Of a stretch of DNA of 64,000 bases, positions 32,447 to 44,070 are shown piece by piece (position 1 is the stretch's first letter; each line of letters begins with the position of its first letter). The notes under the pieces were generated by a model that worked only from the letters and a program-made list of their open reading frames with translations, ran no database searches and was not told the origin of the DNA. Made by a program: the position numbers and the translations under genes. The stretch comes from Clonostachys chloroleuca (lineage: Eukaryota > Ascomycota > Sordariomycetes > Hypocreales > Bionectriaceae). The stretch spans positions 7,998,001 to 8,062,000 of the forward strand of contig JBANAY010000004.1 of NCBI GenBank assembly GCA_037952775.1, read 5' to 3'.

Positions 32447-34002
32447 ATGGCTGAGAAGTTTGAGCTCGAGTCGATGAATCGCTATCCCGAGTCGGGACTG
32501 TCCCTCTTGATCGTAGGGGGAGGGATCGCAGGCCTCGCTTTCGCCATCGAAGCTCACCGGAAGGGATACAAGGTCCGAGTCGTAGAACGGCGGCCCTCAT
32601 TCGACGACTTTGGTTGGTGCGCATCACGCTGTAATGAGTGTAAATACTGACATATCGATGACAGGTGATATCATAGCCATCCAGACACCTGCGCTCCACA
32701 CTCTTAAGCAATGGCCTGGTTTCATGGACCGCCTCAGAGCATCCAGCTTCACTCCACGGACAGTAATCAAGAAGTATTACGGTTCCCTGATTGGGAAGTT
32801 TCCGCTGGGCACTCCAGATGATCCAACGCTGGTGTTTAATAGATTCGAATTTCACAACATACTTGAGGAGTATGCTCGATCATTAAATATTCCTATCGAA
32901 TTCTCGTCAAATGCTGTTGCCTACTTCGAGTCCGATGAAAAAGGGGAGTAGAATTGTCAGATGGCTCAAAGCTGGAGGCCGACATCGTCGTGGCTGCTGA
33001 TAGAGTTGGCTCTAAGTCGTGGAAACTCATCTTAAGGGGAAAAGAATGAACCCTAAGCTCGGGCTATGCTCTCTACCGTGTCAGCTTCCCGGTCGGTCCA
33101 GCAATGGAAAATCCTATCATCGCCAAAGAATTTGAGGGCTATGGAGACCGAGTGTCGATACATGCTGGCCCAGATGCACACGTTGTAGTCGGCAAATCTG
33201 GGAAGGAAATATGTTGGGTATTGGCCCACAAAGTAAGTTGCTATACATGTTATTGACGCATACGAGGCGTGGTGCTAACGCAACAACTCAGGATGACGGG
33301 AGTGCGACTGAAGAGTGGACGAAGACGGCGTCCAGTGATAAAGCTGCAGAGCTCGTCAAGGGTTGGACACCCTTCCTGACGGAGCTCATCAATGCTACCC
33401 CTGGACATGTGGTTACCGACTGGAAGTTGATGTGGCGCAATCCACAGATCAAATGGGCATCACCAATGGGCCGAGTTATCCATATAGGGGATTCGGCACA
33501 TTCCTTTCTTCCAACATCCGGTAGTGGGGCGACCATGGCTCTAGAAGATGCGTACTCATTGGCTTGTTGTGTTCAGCTCTCTGGGAAACATGCCGCTCCG
33601 CTTGGAGTCAGAGCCCACAATCATCTCAAGTGCGCAACATACCGTGCCAGTCTCATGCCATTCTAAAACGCTATTAACGGAAGACAACAGGTTCGAGCGG
33701 GTGGCCTGCGCACAGAAAACGGGTTTCCGAAGACGTGAAGCTTTTCACAAGACAGACTGGGAGGCTGTTGCAAAAAATCCCGATGTCCTGGGAAAAGTAG
33801 TTGGTGATTGGGTTTGAATCATGATCCGGAGAAGTATGTGTATGAGAATTATGGCAATTGCGTTAACTTTCTTGTTGCTGGTACTCTGTTCAAAAACACG
33901 AATAGAGTACCAGGTTATGAGTATAAACCTTGGACGGTTCAAGAGCTTCTAGAGGCCTCAGAGCATGGAGTCCCTATGGCGGATGAAGGTGATTGGTCCT
34001 GA
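32447..34002 (+). pseudogene. FAD-dependent monooxygenase, frameshifted
   Basis: Introns are still good: 32613-32664 (TACTGAC branch), 33233-33291 (GTAAGT donor, GCTAACG branch) and about 33629-33690. The protein has the FAD Rossmann motif LLIVGGGIAGLAFAIEAHRKGYKV near its start, ELSDGSKLEADIVVAAD (DG-like motif), and GRVIHIGDSAHSFLPTSGSGATMALEDAY, the second FAD-binding block of class A flavin monooxygenases (salicylate-hydroxylase/PaxM type). C-terminal text EGVPMADEGDWS-like ends at 34002. Damage: one G missing in 32943-32946, TGA at 33047-33049 (a CGA-to-TGA type change), one T missing in 33813-33815. Everything between is well preserved, so decay is young or partly an assembly effect. 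Such enzymes hydroxylate aromatic or terpenoid metabolites; the substrate is unknown. Confidence 0.85.
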
Positions 34003-34226
34003 TTTGAGGTGGTTGGTTTAGATACGTGTCAGGGTCCCAAGCGTCTCCTTGAAAATAAAGATAACAGATGTGAATCTGACTAGTTTCGGTATTTCCACTA
34101 TCGCGGCTTTTCTTGTGTCTGATATTGCCCTTTAGAAGGGCTACCTTTCTTCACTAACTATCGTGCTACATAGGTTTTCCACCTCCCTCATCAGGCAATG
34201 AACTGGATGGCCGGAAGCAGAGGATC
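34003..34226. other. Short convergent spacer
   Basis: 224 bp between the 3' ends of the FAD-monooxygenase relic and the MDR gene; no feature seen. Confidence 0.4.
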
Positions 34227-35390
34227 TCACGCCTTATGGGCTATGATAACCTCCCCTGGCTCGGTTCTCTCAGCACCAGTGTTGAACGCCGCTGCCCAAT
34301 CCCCCAAACTGAACGTTCGAACTGGTCCCATACTTTGAGTATCCAATGGCAGCGAACCTGTCTCAACCATGCTGATCAATCTTCTTGTCTGCTCCTTCGT
34401 GCACATCCAAGTCCCCTTGATTGTCAGCCCTTTAACCAGGATCTGCATGTAGTCGAAGCTGACACCGGATAGGACGCTCCCCATCAAACTGATGCGCGCT
34501 CCGTTTTTCAGGACGTTGAGGCTACTTGTAAAATGCGTTGAAGTGCCAGCCCCTGGTGGTGACATGTCCCAGAACACACCTGCACCGCTGGGGCCCGCCA
34601 CTGCGCGAAGCGCCTGGGTATCAGCATCAACGTCTCTAGCAATAGGGACTGCACTTAGGCGTTGAGGATGTATGGTGGAAAGCTGCTGGAGGACTGTCCT
34701 GTTCCGGCCAATAGCAATAACCCGGGCCCCCAACGCCAGTGCAAGATGCACCGCGGCGCTGCCATATCTGCCTGTTGCTGGCGCAATGATCACAGTTTCG
34801 CCGGCTTTGAGGTCGATATCTGCAAGACCCCCAAAAGGGATCAGCATACTAAACAAGTGTGTAAGATTGTCCAGTGTATACCCCAACCCTCCGTCCTGGG
34901 AAGGTCCCATAAGCCGTGCTTCATCGAGAGGGAAGCAATTCTCAAGGGGCAGGTTGGCAAACTCAGCAAAGGTCGAATCCCTCCACTCGCCGCGAGAGAG
35001 TCTTTTACTCTCTTCATCGACGCATTCCATAAGCCCACTGATATACTTGGCATCTGGTGAATCGCGGGCTATAATATAAGGATCAAAAAATACTAGTTGA
35101 CCACCTTGTAGACGTGTTGCGTCTGGACCGGTTTCTGCAACTCGTCCGATAGTCGCGAAACCGGGTACAAATGGCGTGGGTAAGGGGTGGCCACTAGTAG
35201 GCTCTTCGTAGACGCGACGAGAATTGGCTCTGATCGACGAGGCAAGGACGCGGATGAGTACGCTCCCGGGGCTAGGTTTAGGTGTAGGCCGCAGTTCAAC
35301 GTGCATTGGTTTTCCAACTTCGTCTAAAACGAGGGCATTGGGATGGCCAGGAACGCCTGCTGTGCTGGAAGGGCTATTGAGTGTAGCCAT
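34227..35390 (-). CDS. MDR-family reductase (alcohol dehydrogenase-like, zinc-independent)
   Basis: Single exon, 387 aa. The N-terminal GroES-like half has PGSVLIRVLASSIRANSRRVYE and PFVPGFATIGRV; the Rossmann half has APATGRYGSAAVHLALALGA and VIAIGRN. The catalytic zinc ligands of classical alcohol dehydrogenases are not seen, so it is closer to quinone-oxidoreductase/enoyl-reductase relatives that use NADPH. C-terminal text (GLTIKGTWMCTKEQTRRL) is typical of fungal members. It is intact although its two oxidative neighbours (SDR and FAD monooxygenase) are broken, so it likely serves its own purpose. Substrate unknown. Confidence 0.9.
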   Translation of the reverse strand: MATLNSPSSTAGVPGHPNALVLDEVGKPMHVELRPTPKPSPGSVLIRVLASSIRANSRRVYEEPTSGHPLPTPFVPGFATIGRVAETGPDATRLQGGQLVFFDPYIIARDSPDAKYISGLMECVDEESKRLSRGEWRDSTFAEFANLPLENCFPLDEARLMGPSQDGGLGYTLDNLTHLFSMLIPFGGLADIDLKAGETVIIAPATGRYGSAAVHLALALGARVIAIGRNRTVLQQLSTIHPQRLSAVPIARDVDADTQALRAVAGPSGAGVFWDMSPPGAGTSTHFTSSLNVLKNGARISLMGSVLSGVSFDYMQILVKGLTIKGTWMCTKEQTRRLISMVETGSLPLDTQSMGPVRTFSLGDWAAAFNTGAERTEPGEVIIAHKA

Positions 35391-35528
35391 GTTGTTTGTG
35401 TATAAGAAGCGAGAGTCGCAACTGAGTTGGTAGCTGCTAGGAAGGGAGATTCAGTTGATCAGCCGATTTTGTACGCTTTAGAATATCTCTTGCTTAGCTC
35501 TCCGTCACAAGAGAGACGTTCAATTACA

Positions 35529-35538
35529 CTTTATATAT
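35529..35538 (-). promoter_or_regulatory. TATA-like box of the MDR gene
   Basis: ATATATAAAG on the minus strand, about 140 bp upstream of the ATG at 35390; plausible core promoter with a longer leader. Confidence 0.4.
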
Positions 35539-36309
35539 CTCCAAGTGCCCATCAAGGTCGGTAGGTTGTAGTGGCGGACTTGAGCAGTTGTCAGCGGAGT
35601 TTGTGCATCCGGCATAATGGCGCCACCATCATCATACGGACAAGTAGATAGTCATCTCCACACGCTAGCACGGACCAGTTGCGGAGAGGAATATGAAATA
35701 AGATGTAGAATCAGATGCCTTATAATGTGCTCTGTACCTAGGTATGTATTGGCTAAACTAGGGCAAGATAAGAGCAAAGCACTATCCATAAATCCAGACT
35801 GGATAACGCTTGGCAGTGTCTACAATGTTCTAAAGGAGCAATTGTTGGAGACATAGGGAACAGAGTAACCAAACATTAGATTTGTTGTGGCTGGCTCGCC
35901 TAATAATTAAGCTCAGTGGTCTCTAGAATCACCACTTTTATCTCTTTATTTCGAAGTTGGCAGCACGTCGCCATGTCGAACTACCCACCCCTCGTCGGGA
36001 TTTTTTGGGTTGCGGAGTCTAGCCGTATTGCTAGCGTAAACACGATCTAAGTACCTAATCCGCCTACGACCCTCATCACATACAATTTGCCGTCTGCCTT
36101 GTTCCTTGCGAAAATCGAGAATATAGGAGTTCGGGCTCTTGGTAGGGCCCGTCCCGCTTGATGGGGTCTCTCCACCAAAAAGTCCACAGATCGTCGGGGA
36201 ACGATACAGGCCACCCCCTGGAGCTGAAGCCGGATCGTGTGAATCCGGTCTCCCTGAGAACAATTAAAATGGAACTGTTCGAACGGCCATTGCAGATCGG
36301 GGAGGGGAA
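35539..36309. other. Intergenic region
   Basis: No supported gene. A minus frame of 105 codons (35946-36263) has no family I know. It runs into the SDR scrap below. Confidence 0.4.
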
Positions 36310-36450
36310 ATGATTGTAAAGAATGCATCGATATTTAGCAGGATAGGGGAATCTGAAGATGTTGCCGAGGTTGTTCTAGCATTAATGCGGAATCATTCCG
36401 TCACAGGAACCATAAATATTGTTGAAGGGGGCTTTGCTTCTCCGACATGA
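36310..36450 (+). pseudogene. SDR C-terminal fragment (46 codons)
   Basis: A short open piece ending in TGA (36448-36450) that reads GESEDVAEVVLALMRN, then VTGTINIVEGGF, the usual last strand and helix of short-chain dehydrogenases (the family has a similar EDVAEAVLALM... VTG.. VEGG ending). Nothing N-terminal of it is recognisable within 700 bp, so it is a scrap, separate from the SDR at 30466-31328. Confidence 0.7.
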
Positions 36451-37708
36451 GGCCAATTTGATGAAAAAAGACTAGCTCTAAGCTGCTAGTGGACATATGA
36501 AAGATCCAACGCAAACTGGACTAGTTTACTTTGCGATGTCCATGTTTTGATGCTCTCCGTTGAATCGGCAGTTCAGTTGTTGCTTCGTTGATGGCCATCA
36601 CTACTTCAAAGACGAAACGCCCCTTCGCGTGAGCTCTAGTCGCTTTAGAGCGAAACTAGGCGTCACTTTTTGTCTAGACATGTCTCTTTATCTCAAAATC
36701 TTTTAATCCAAAGAGTATGGCAACAAAGTGAAAACATATCTTACTGCAGGGGGTTTAGCATTTGCCGTGATATCGGCTAACATTTCCTCATAACCTAACA
36801 GGCGTATCCTAGTGGCATGAATATACACCTTGGGTTTCGACAAGTAGTCCTGAGACTATTAGCTCTTCTTCCCCTTTCCGTATATCTCAATTTCCGATCC
36901 AAATGGAAAACAGAATAGCTGAGGCCGTCCTCAGAATCAAAGGATCACGCCTTGGGAGGTGTGTATGTCTTCTCGTTCCAGAAAAGTGTTTAGTTGACCA
37001 GGGTAGTGACGAAGTGGCTTTTTTTGACAGGAGCTTGTGACCAAAACGGGAATAGATGCGATTGGTAACCAGCTGACAGAAAAAACGAGACATCACATCA
37101 AATAGCAGTAATAATACAGCAGTCCAAACGATACATAGTAAGGTTCTTTTCTCTTCTCTTCTCGGATTTTCAATAACTGGCTATCAATAATATGCCAATA
37201 CCATACAAAGGTTGGCAAGAGGATGTTTGTGTATGGAGCTTGTTGAGTAGAAAGACCTTCGCTTAGTCAACTCTGGAAGGTCATGGCCTTTTAGCTTACG
37301 TACCATCCCAGATCTTTAGATCCTCCCTGCTCTCTGGAGATCGAATGACGAACTGCCACATCGGTCCAAGCGAGCATTCTCCCCTGTTCCAAAAGAAATG
37401 TCCCACCAGACTAACCGCGCCAAGCAACGACCGCACCATTCGAAGCGGGTCTAATGCATCTTTTATTGACTCAAGCTTGCGCAGTCTGTATGCAATCGAT
37501 CGATCGAAGCGTCATGGCCATCGAAGCCACTGGACAATGAGCGACGGTGGCCACCGTTCTTGCGGGACGAAAAGGGGACGGGGACAGAAACCACCTACCG
37601 TCTCACGATAGACAAAAACCGCCTGCATTGACTAGCAACGATCATACATATCTTTGCCTCCACTGGAACAAAGCGCCGCGAGAGACGAGGGTTTCACTCC
37701 AGATTCCA
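36451..37708. other. Intergenic region upstream of the histidine kinase
   Basis: 1.26 kb without a gene. The last 200 bp carries upstream ATGs in another context (for example 37547, in frame with the kinase), so the true 5' end of the kinase could be longer by 54 residues. Confidence 0.4.
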
Positions 37709-40700
37709 ATGTCGCGCTCGGCTGGGCTCCAGCGGGAGCGTGAGGTCCAGAGCTTTGTCCAGAGCTGGCAGTCCGCCCAGGGCTCGTCGCTGAATGTCGC
37801 CCTCAATGTCGACAGCCTTGAGCAGCAGAGCCTTCACGGCAAAGGCTACACGCCGCGGGCATCGCGCGACAAGACCCTCACGGCATTTGCCCAGCTGGCA
37901 GTTCTGCGGCTCGGAGTGAAGCGTGCCATGGTGTCGCTGATTGATGATCAACACCAGACGATCCTCGCCGAGGCCACGCGTAACCTGAAGCTGGGCGACC
38001 TCGAGGCACAGGCGCCTCATGAGTCGAATAATTCTGCTGCCGCTGGGAACAACAGCACCAGTGGTGGCAGCCAGAATGGCATCAACGGTTCTGTCACCGA
38101 GAACGACCTATGGCGTATGTGTTGTAGATAGTTGACCTCCAGTGCGACACCCTGCCTTTGGCCTCTTATTATGAACGAGACTTGGTGCATAAGTCTACCT
38201 GTCTCACTGCATTGGCAAGAACCGCTAACAAAACTAGTGGGCGCCTCCGTCATCACTCGTGCGGATGCTGTCTGTGAACACTGCTTGACAGATACCTGCA
38301 TAGCGCGCGACGAGAGTGGCCAGTCCTACACGGCGCCAGGACTGATCGTACCGGATCTCCGACTTGACCCTCGGTTTCAGAATCGTCCCTATGTGGCCTC
38401 TGAACAGGGCATACGATTCTACGCTGGTGTTCCTATTTTTTCCCGTCACGGCCACAAAATCGGCGCCTATGCCGTGTCCGATGAGTCTACCCGCCACGGC
38501 CTGACGGTAGACGAGCTCCAGTTCATGCAGGGAGTCAGCCAGGCCATCATGGAGCATTTGGAGTGGGCGCGTGATCGAGTTGACCGCTTCAAGGGCGAGC
38601 GTATTGTTCGCGGTCTGGCTGCCTTTATAGAAGGTTGCTCTGGAATGGATGATGAGCCCAACCACTCAAAGAGAAGGTCATCACGGAGCCCCTCGACTGT
38701 CCGTCCGCCAAATATCTCTGTAACGACCAAGAGACCCCCTTTAACTCGCATAAGTTCCCGCTTCTCTGATCAACTGGAGCCTCCAGATCAGCATCTCTCA
38801 TCTGCACCGAAGCAAACTTCGGGTTCTGTAACACCAGTCGGGTCCCGCTCGTCATCACCCCGTCAAAAGAAGGCGAAGCAGCCAGGGCCGGATCGTCTAT
38901 CGCGAATGTACCACCGAGCAGCCGAGCTCATGCGTCAATCCACACTCGCCGATGGAGTGATCCTCTTTGGCGCAACGGCCACCACGTCTAGACAGATGGT
39001 GCGAGCGCTGAAATCAGGCGGACTTCAGTCAGCAGACGACAACGAACACTACCTGCAGTCGACTTCTGGTTCGGAAGCCAGCGTTGGAATAGATAGTTCT
39101 GACTCAGACACGTCGCCCACCACTCGGCCGTGCAAGATCTTTGCATACTCTCTTGCTGATGAGCGGGCTCGGGCCGATATTGAGCAGGGCACGGCTTTGT
39201 CTCTGGGTACTTTGGAGAAGTATTTCGCCTTGTTTCCCAAGGGCAAAACCTTCTCATTCACTGAGGAAGGTGCCGGAATATCTTCAGAAGATGACAGCGC
39301 CAGCGACGTCGGCGCTTCGGACCATGGAGAAGGCGGTCATCGACGACGGAAGGTAGAAATGGACCATAGAGAACTGCTCAAGAAGATACCGGGCGCCAAA
39401 GTAGTCGTTTTTGTGCCGCTGTTCGACTATGCGGAAGACACTCTCGCCGGCGGATGCTTTCTCTGGGCCTCAGTACCGGGACGTCTCATGACACTGACAT
39501 CGGATCTTAGCTACCTCAGAGCCTTCGGTAATAGCATCATGAACCAAGTTGGGCGGATCACAATTCAAAAGAACGAGGCTGCGAAGACGACCTTTATTGC
39601 TAGCATGAGTCACGAGCTGCGCAGCCCACTCCACGGGATCTTGGGGGCTGCTGAGTTTCTTAGGGACACCAATGCTGACCCTTATCAGGCGGGACTCATT
39701 GCATCCATCTCTACTTGTGGAAAAACTCTGCTTGATACGCTAAATCACGTCCTCGACTACAGTAAGATTAACAGGCTCGGTCGGGTTCAGATGAGGAGAG
39801 GTACGAGACAACAGAAGATGGGCAATTTCGCGCCTGATTCGATGGAGAGCCTGAATATGACGAACGTGGTGAATTTGGGCGTTCTGCTCGAGGAAGTGGT
39901 TGATGTTATCGCAGCTGGCCATACCTTCAAACTCCCCGGGACAGGTATATCACCCAATTCAGTTATGCCAAGTGATGGGCCTGATGCGGACGGCAGCCGG
40001 TTGGTGACAGTGAACCGTGGGCCGGTGTCTGTCCTGTTGGATATTTGCCCAAAAACATGTGGGAGAGTGCGTACCCAGCCAGGAGCTTTACGTCGAATCA
40101 TTATGAATCTATTTGGAAACGCCTTGAAATACACCAGCTCTGGGTTCATCCTTGTGTCTCTACGTGGACAAAGAAGCGAGGATGGATCGAAAATAGAGAC
40201 GCTCATAAGGGTCGTGGATACTGGCAAGGGGATGTCTGAAGATTTCCTGCGGAACCGACTTTTCGTTCCATTCAGCCAAGAAGATTCCTTCCAGCCTGGT
40301 ACTGGGTTAGGTCTCAGTATTGTCAAACAGATAGTCGATAACCTACGCGGGAGAATCGAGGTCAGGTCTGAAGAGGGGAAAGGAACCGAAGTGGACGTTC
40401 ATCTACGCCTTGCTCCAGCCGCTGAGGATGGGATACCACGGCCAGAGGAGACGCTGGACTCAGTACTCGAACAGACGAAATCTCTTCAAGTGCGTCTTCT
40501 GGAGGGAGGAGCTGGTCCACACACAGCTGCGGCCACTCAACAGCAACACCACAAAGTAAACGAGGTGCTTACTGACACTTGCACGACCTGGTTGGGCATG
40601 AATGTGGCAAAGAAGGATGCCCCGGGCACGCAGCACCCCGACATTTACCTTTACAATTCGCCTCCCTCGCAGCCATCATTGACGACGCGTCTGGAGAGTA

Positions 40701-41639
40701 TTTCCAAGAACTATCCTCAGGGTCACAGGCCTCCCATCCTTATTGTGTGTCCAAACACAGAAGAAAGCGTCCAGGTCGCGCAGCAGACCCAAATCTTAAC
40801 GAAACTATTGCCATCACAGGTGATAGAAGTTATCCCTCAGCCGTGAGTACTCGACTCCCTCCTCCACTTACAAAATATCATTAGTCGTTCGAACGCTGAC
40901 AGATAATTGTAGATGCGGTCCACGGAAGCTAGGAAGGATTATCAGCCAATGTCTGACAATGGCAAAACAAACTGCAGACAAGGGCAGAGTGACGAATGGT
41001 GTTATCGTCCCTCTCCCACCATCGCCACCGATAGAAGGAAGTTTGGCCGCAGAGGTAGGGCCCATCATGGCGGATGTAAACGGCCAGCAACCGAAGCTAG
41101 TCCCACAAATCATACCGAACGGTCCAGTATCTCCGGTGTCGCCGCCGCCGTTGGACCCAGAAACACCGCCTCTGCTAGGTGCCATCGCGCCAGTCTTAGA
41201 AGAGCCAGTCCCAGTCGCCCAACGAAGCGCTCCTCATGTCCTCGTTGTCGACGACAATGCAATAAATCTCCAGTTGCTCGTCATGTTTATGAAAAAATGC
41301 GGCTTTACCTATGAAGCAGCCGAAAACGGGCAAGAAGCGGTGGACAAATACAAGGAGGCCTATCAAAAGGCGTCCTCAGGGGCAGGTGGCGGTCTGACAG
41401 TCCCGGCCTTCGACTTTATACTCATGGACATCAGCATGCCCGTGATGAACGGGATCGAGGCGACGTGGAAAATACGAGAGTTTGAACAGGATCTCGAGTT
41501 GCCGCGGTCATATGTGATTGCCTTGACAGGTCTGGCGAGCGCTGACGCACGGCGGAATGCGGATTCTGTGGGAGTTGATTTCTTTATGCCCAAGCCGGTG
41601 CGGTTTGCGGAGTTGAAGAAGCTTCTTGTTAATAAATAG
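37709..41639 (+). CDS. Hybrid histidine kinase with GAF domain
   Basis: Predicted exons 37709..38114, 38238..40842 and 40913..41639, giving 1245 aa. Introns are 123 bp (GTATGT, CTAAC branch, CTAG) and 70 bp (GTGAGT, CTGAC branch, GTAG), each restoring frame. A GAF-type sensor occupies about residues 45-310 (AFAQLAVLRLGV, ADAVCEHCL, GIRFYAGVPIF). The kinase core has the phospho-acceptor His594 in SHELRSPLHGILGAAEFL, the N box NLFGNALKYTSSG, the G1 box VDTGKGMSE and the G2 box GTGLGLSIVKQ. A C-terminal receiver has VLVVDDNAINLQLL, Asp1176 in LMDISMPVMNG and MPKP. It should autophosphorylate in response to a small-molecule or redox cue bound by GAF and pass phosphate to an HPt protein. The fungal HK group was not assigned. 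It looks intact. Confidence 0.93.
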
Positions 41640-42301
41640 GGGTGTGCTTTTACTTGAATAATAAATTGGATGTAGCGATTAGGTGTTTATTATATTGAGG
41701 AGAAAATGATTAAGGTAATAGCATACATGTGGCTTTTTGGAGTGGCTTTTGGAAGAGAGTTATTGTTTTCTCGCTTTAGGTTGCGTACTTCAAGCAAGCA
41801 AGAATGGTTAATGTGAAAGCCATCATTCACCCTAGGATGAAGTAAACATGCAAACAGGGTTGTGCATGTTGACTGATTGGCCTCCCCAAGTTGGAGACTT
41901 ACATATACTATGTATACTCCAGTGGGGTGAACAAAATGCGCTATTTTTACACGTATCATAAGTGGTATCGTTGAAAGCATTACGAATATCGATACGATAG
42001 CATCAGCTTCCACTATGGGAAAAGTCGAAAATCTTGAGAGATGCAAAACTAGCTACAACTCGAAAGCCCAATCATCAAATTGAACCACCATAGTTGTCGA
42101 TTACTCCCTTCCGTTTATATTCCCCTCCACCATCGCAAATCGTAATCATGAGGAAGGGTGAAGATTGTAGAGAAGCTACCAAAGTGGGGTTCATGTATCG
42201 GCTGCTATTCCTTGACCCTTTCCCCATAACCACATTCAATCCAGGAATCCTAAGTGACAACACCAAATTATGTCTGGGGTATTGTCAGTCGAGCCATGGA
42301 T
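41640..42301. other. Convergent intergenic region
   Basis: Between the 3' ends of the kinase and of the relic below. AT-rich near 41640-41720, with aataaa-type signals suited to polyadenylation (aataataaattgg at 41660). No gene seen. Confidence 0.45.
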
Positions 42302-42973
42302 CTAATTAGCGATGTCAGTGCGATCCGACCAGTCCTCGTGTGGGGCTTCAAGGACGCGGTAGGCAACGCTGAGCTCGTCTGGATGCTTCTGGAAGTAGAC
42401 CTTCAGCTGGTGTTGATCCCCCACACGGACGACGTTGGCACTCAGACCACTCTTCTCGTCAACATCATAGCCCTTGGAGTTGAACTCCTTGCCAAACTCC
42501 CAAGTGTCGTTACTGGGAGGCCCGGAACGCCTGATCTCCTTGACAAGGTAGGTGTCGGCCTCCACATAGTAAAGGCGAACCTGGATAAAGTACGTTAGTG
42601 GGCTGGGAGTTTTAGATACTGTACTTAAAGGAGTGCTGCACTTACCTCATCTTTTCCATGCCGTGATCGACACAAGTTTTGAGGTCGGAATAGGCAACAG
42701 CTGCGATGACAGGCAATTTCGGGCTGACCCTGACGGCATTTCCAGGACCTTGAGGGTGGTGTTGTCATACTGCTGCAGCTGAATCTCGTCAGGGTTGCGG
42801 CTGATTTAGTAGCTGATCGAGTGGTTTGCATTGACGTGGAAGACAATGTCCTGGTCAGCCTTTTTGGTGGCGACGGCAGCGTGGTCCTGAGGGAATGGTT
42901 AATAAATTGCAAAATGGGTCTATGAATGCGAAAGAAGGGTGCAGACCTGGAGGAAAGCGAGACCGTTAGACAT
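42302..42973 (-). pseudogene. Small lectin-like/unknown gene, inactivated
   Basis: Start MSNGLAFLQ at 42973, intron 42887-42946 (GTCTGC donor, weak; TCAG acceptor), then DHAAVATKKADQDIVFHVN, SISY, a TAA at 42806-42808, NPDEIQLQQYDNTTLKVLEMPSG, a frame change, SPKLPVIAAVAYSDLKT, intron 42581-42645 (GTAAGT donor, CTAAC branch, CCAG), and VRLYYVEADTYLVKEIRR to the stop at 42302. The repeated pattern of a hydrophobic strand followed by polar residues, and phrases such as RLYYVEADTYLVKEI, resemble beta-propeller-like fungal lectins, but I am not sure of the family. One stop and one frameshift make it inactive as read. A TATA box is present at 43084-43094, so the promoter looks normal. Confidence 0.62.
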
Positions 42974-43949
42974 AGTGGATGATGTTGGTGGTTGTTGTTT
43001 GAATTGGTTTTGTTGTGAAGACTGTGCTAAAGTGAGTTGTTTGAAAGTTGCTCTGTAAAGAATTCGAAGGAGATCAAAGAAGGTATTTATAAAACTTCCA
43101 AGATCCCATTCAGATGTCTCGTGTGGCGCATGTACTTCTACAACTGGATGATGCCGGACAAGGGAGTAGAGTCTTGTTGTCCATAGGATCACACAGCCCA
43201 TATATAAGGCGAAGACAGGAAGTCCCAAGCACGCCATGCACAGGATACAGGCGAATACACCCACCTGACCATCATAAGCGCCTGCACGATTGATGGATCC
43301 ATCTTCCAGAACGGCGTCATATCTAGTCGTGGGTAGTTGTGGCGAGATGTGGGGTAGCTGAAGGATGATCAACGGAGGGCGTGTTGAAACAACGTGAATG
43401 TCAGGAATGAGCTCAGGATGTGATATGCAAGAGGCAAGCTGAATCGATAGCTTTCGTTTGTTCGAACCGCAGCTCATCAATACGACTTCTAGCTTCCGCA
43501 GAGCCTAAGGACTGGGTTGCGGCATGTCTCCTATTTATACGTCACACCAACCAGCGTTCCGCCGCATCTTCTTTCTTGAAGAGACTTTCTTTATATTTCA
43601 CAACTTGTTTTCACAAAATCTATACACCAGGCATAGTACAGACAGGCAAGTGCGTTCAGTCCATGCGGTGAAACACCCGCGTTCACGTTGTGCAACGATC
43701 CCCCGTCTACCTGTAACAGCTTACGCGGAAAGACTGGATCCCCGACACATCCTCACACACACCGTCCAAATTATCTTGAGTAGTAATCTCGACCGCACAG
43801 GCTGTATCACTGAAGAGGAAGAAGTGGCAGTATCCATTCGGCTGCGTACACACTCGGTTAGCTACCCTAGAAACAAATCAAGTTCGATCACTTGCCTCAT
43901 CTTCAATAGCACTGATTGAATTGTACTCTTTACCCAAAGATACACAATC
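42974..43949. other. Intergenic region with TATA box at 43084-43094
   Basis: TTTTATAAATA on the minus strand lies about 112 bp upstream of the relic start at 42973. A minus frame of 186 codons across this region ends in the relic's first exon; it is read here as leader sequence and not a separate gene. Confidence 0.45.
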
Positions 43950-44070
43950 GGTATATCGTGAACCTTTGATCGAATACGGCGCTGAGTGTGTTAGACGTCG
44001 AGCATTGCATTATGCATCTGCTGGGCTTATTGAGGTTTTGAGAGTTCACATACTGGAGTCTCCGCAATCA
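43950..44070 (+). pseudogene. Ankyrin-repeat gene scrap
   Basis: In one + frame the text reads EPLIEYGAEC, then RALHYASAGLIEVLRVHILES, close to the ankyrin consensus (LL..GA.. and ALHYAA..GH.EVV..LL). The preceding 90 bp and following text have stops. Only one to two repeats remain. It is one of three ankyrin scraps in the window. Confidence 0.55.

Noticed and set aside
30466..35390. Complete secondary-metabolite cluster
   Set aside because: No core synthase or regulator is present, and two of three enzymes are broken.
42920..43480. 186-codon minus-strand frame as a gene
   Set aside because: It runs through the promoter and first exon of the lectin-like relic; the TATA box lies inside it and the text is not protein-like.
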